The notes below the pieces were generated by a model that saw nothing but the letters and a program-made list of their open reading frames with translations, was not told the DNA's origin and did not search any database. 22,777 nt of DNA from an uncultured Erysipelotrichaceae bacterium (GTDB taxonomy: Bacteria; Bacillota_I; Bacilli_A; RF39; UBA660): positions 1 through 22,777 of the forward strand of contig CACYBN010000140.1 in assembly GCA_902772675.1 (NCBI GenBank). Reading direction: 5' to 3'. This document shows, piece by piece, positions 22,519 to 22,777 of this stretch. How positions within the stretch are numbered: the stretch's first letter is position 1; the number at the start of each line of letters is the position of its first letter. The position numbers and the translations under genes are program-made.

Positions 22519-22547
22519 TTGATACTTTTCGCTATCTGTGGTATAAT
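22519..22547 (+). promoter_or_regulatory. Near-consensus SigA promoter
   Basis: TTGATA (22519-22524), a 17-nt spacer ending TGTGG, and TATAAT (22542-22547), which also gives an extended -10 (TG-G-TATAAT). It is the strongest plus-strand promoter in the window and drives the gene at the right edge. Confidence 0.88.
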
Positions 22548-22572
22548 ATGTGCACTGAGGAGGAGTGGTTTT

Positions 22573-22777
22573 ATGAGTAGAGGACATGGAATAATACCTT
22601 ATGGTGATCCAAGTTATTCTATACAACAAAAAGCAATGGTTGGGGATTGCTTAGAAGCGCAAAGCTTATTCAGTGACATTATGTTATATATGTATTGGAA
22701 AGAAGTACTTCACTTTTTGGATGATCATGGCATAAGAGAAGAAAAACTAGTTAGATTTTATAGGGATTTTTGTGGAA
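22573..22777 (+). CDS. Unknown gene, 3' end beyond window
   Basis: GAGGAGG lies 9 nt before an ATG (22573), 26 nt downstream of a near-consensus promoter. The frame is open for 68 codons to the right edge: M-S-R-G-H-G-I-I-P-Y-G-D-P-S-Y, then L-F-S-D-I-M-L-Y-M-Y-W-K-E-V and a charged helix. It looks soluble and helical. I do not recognise the family from this portion. Confidence 0.75.
   Translation, partial: MSRGHGIIPYGDPSYSIQQKAMVGDCLEAQSLFSDIMLYMYWKEVLHFLDDHGIREEKLVRFYRDFCG

Noticed and set aside
1..22777. tRNA and rRNA genes
   Set aside because: No cloverleaf with a GGTTCGAATCC-like arm and no rRNA-like GC-rich stretch was seen on either strand.

Overview
The window is strongly AT-rich and reads with the standard bacterial code: TGG encodes Trp, and TAA, TAG and TGA all end genes. 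The short intergenic gaps, Gram-positive ribosome binding sites, extended -10 boxes (TGnTATAAT), intrinsic terminators and a lysine and a yybP-ykoY riboswitch point to a low-GC Bacillota. A host-associated Bacilli or Erysipelotrichia-like lineage is most likely. That placement is inference, because there is no rRNA here. Almost every gene is on the minus strand.

Layout on the minus strand, right to left, unless noted. The right edge holds the start of an unrecognised plus-strand gene with a near-consensus promoter. Next come a chimeric ORF (short-chain dehydrogenase N-terminus joined to an unrelated body), a plus-strand transposase-like remnant, and a 444-aa orphan protein. Then a complete lysine riboswitch controls an overlapping pair: a GNAT-type acetyltransferase and an M20C dipeptidase (pepD). 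A pseudogene with one frameshift and two stops follows, then a Cu(I) P-type ATPase (copA). A yybP-ykoY (Mn2+-sensing) riboswitch with its terminator controls a CaCA-family cation exchanger. After that lie an XRE regulator with a membrane anchor, a membrane-protein remnant, a cyclophilin-like lipoprotein, a truncated flavodoxin, a PNPOx-like flavoprotein and a CDF metal transporter. A plus-strand DUF1295-type membrane methyltransferase/reductase relative, a small orphan protein with an ASCKGH motif, a decayed plus-strand ORF and a membrane acyltransferase come next. The left third is one apparent operon: PfkB-family sugar kinase, stand-alone Smr protein, a single-pass surface protein with four Ig-like disulphide repeats, and a very large Glu/Thr/Gln-rich protein cut off by the left edge.

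Two themes stand out. Metal homeostasis is clustered, with CopA, the CDF transporter and the Mn-riboswitch exchanger lying within about 6.5 kb. The region is also decaying: at least eight gene fragments, premature stops or fusions sit between intact genes, many still flanked by working-looking signals. The most unusual regulatory arrangement is a lysine-OFF riboswitch in front of an acetyltransferase and dipeptidase rather than lysine synthesis or transport genes.
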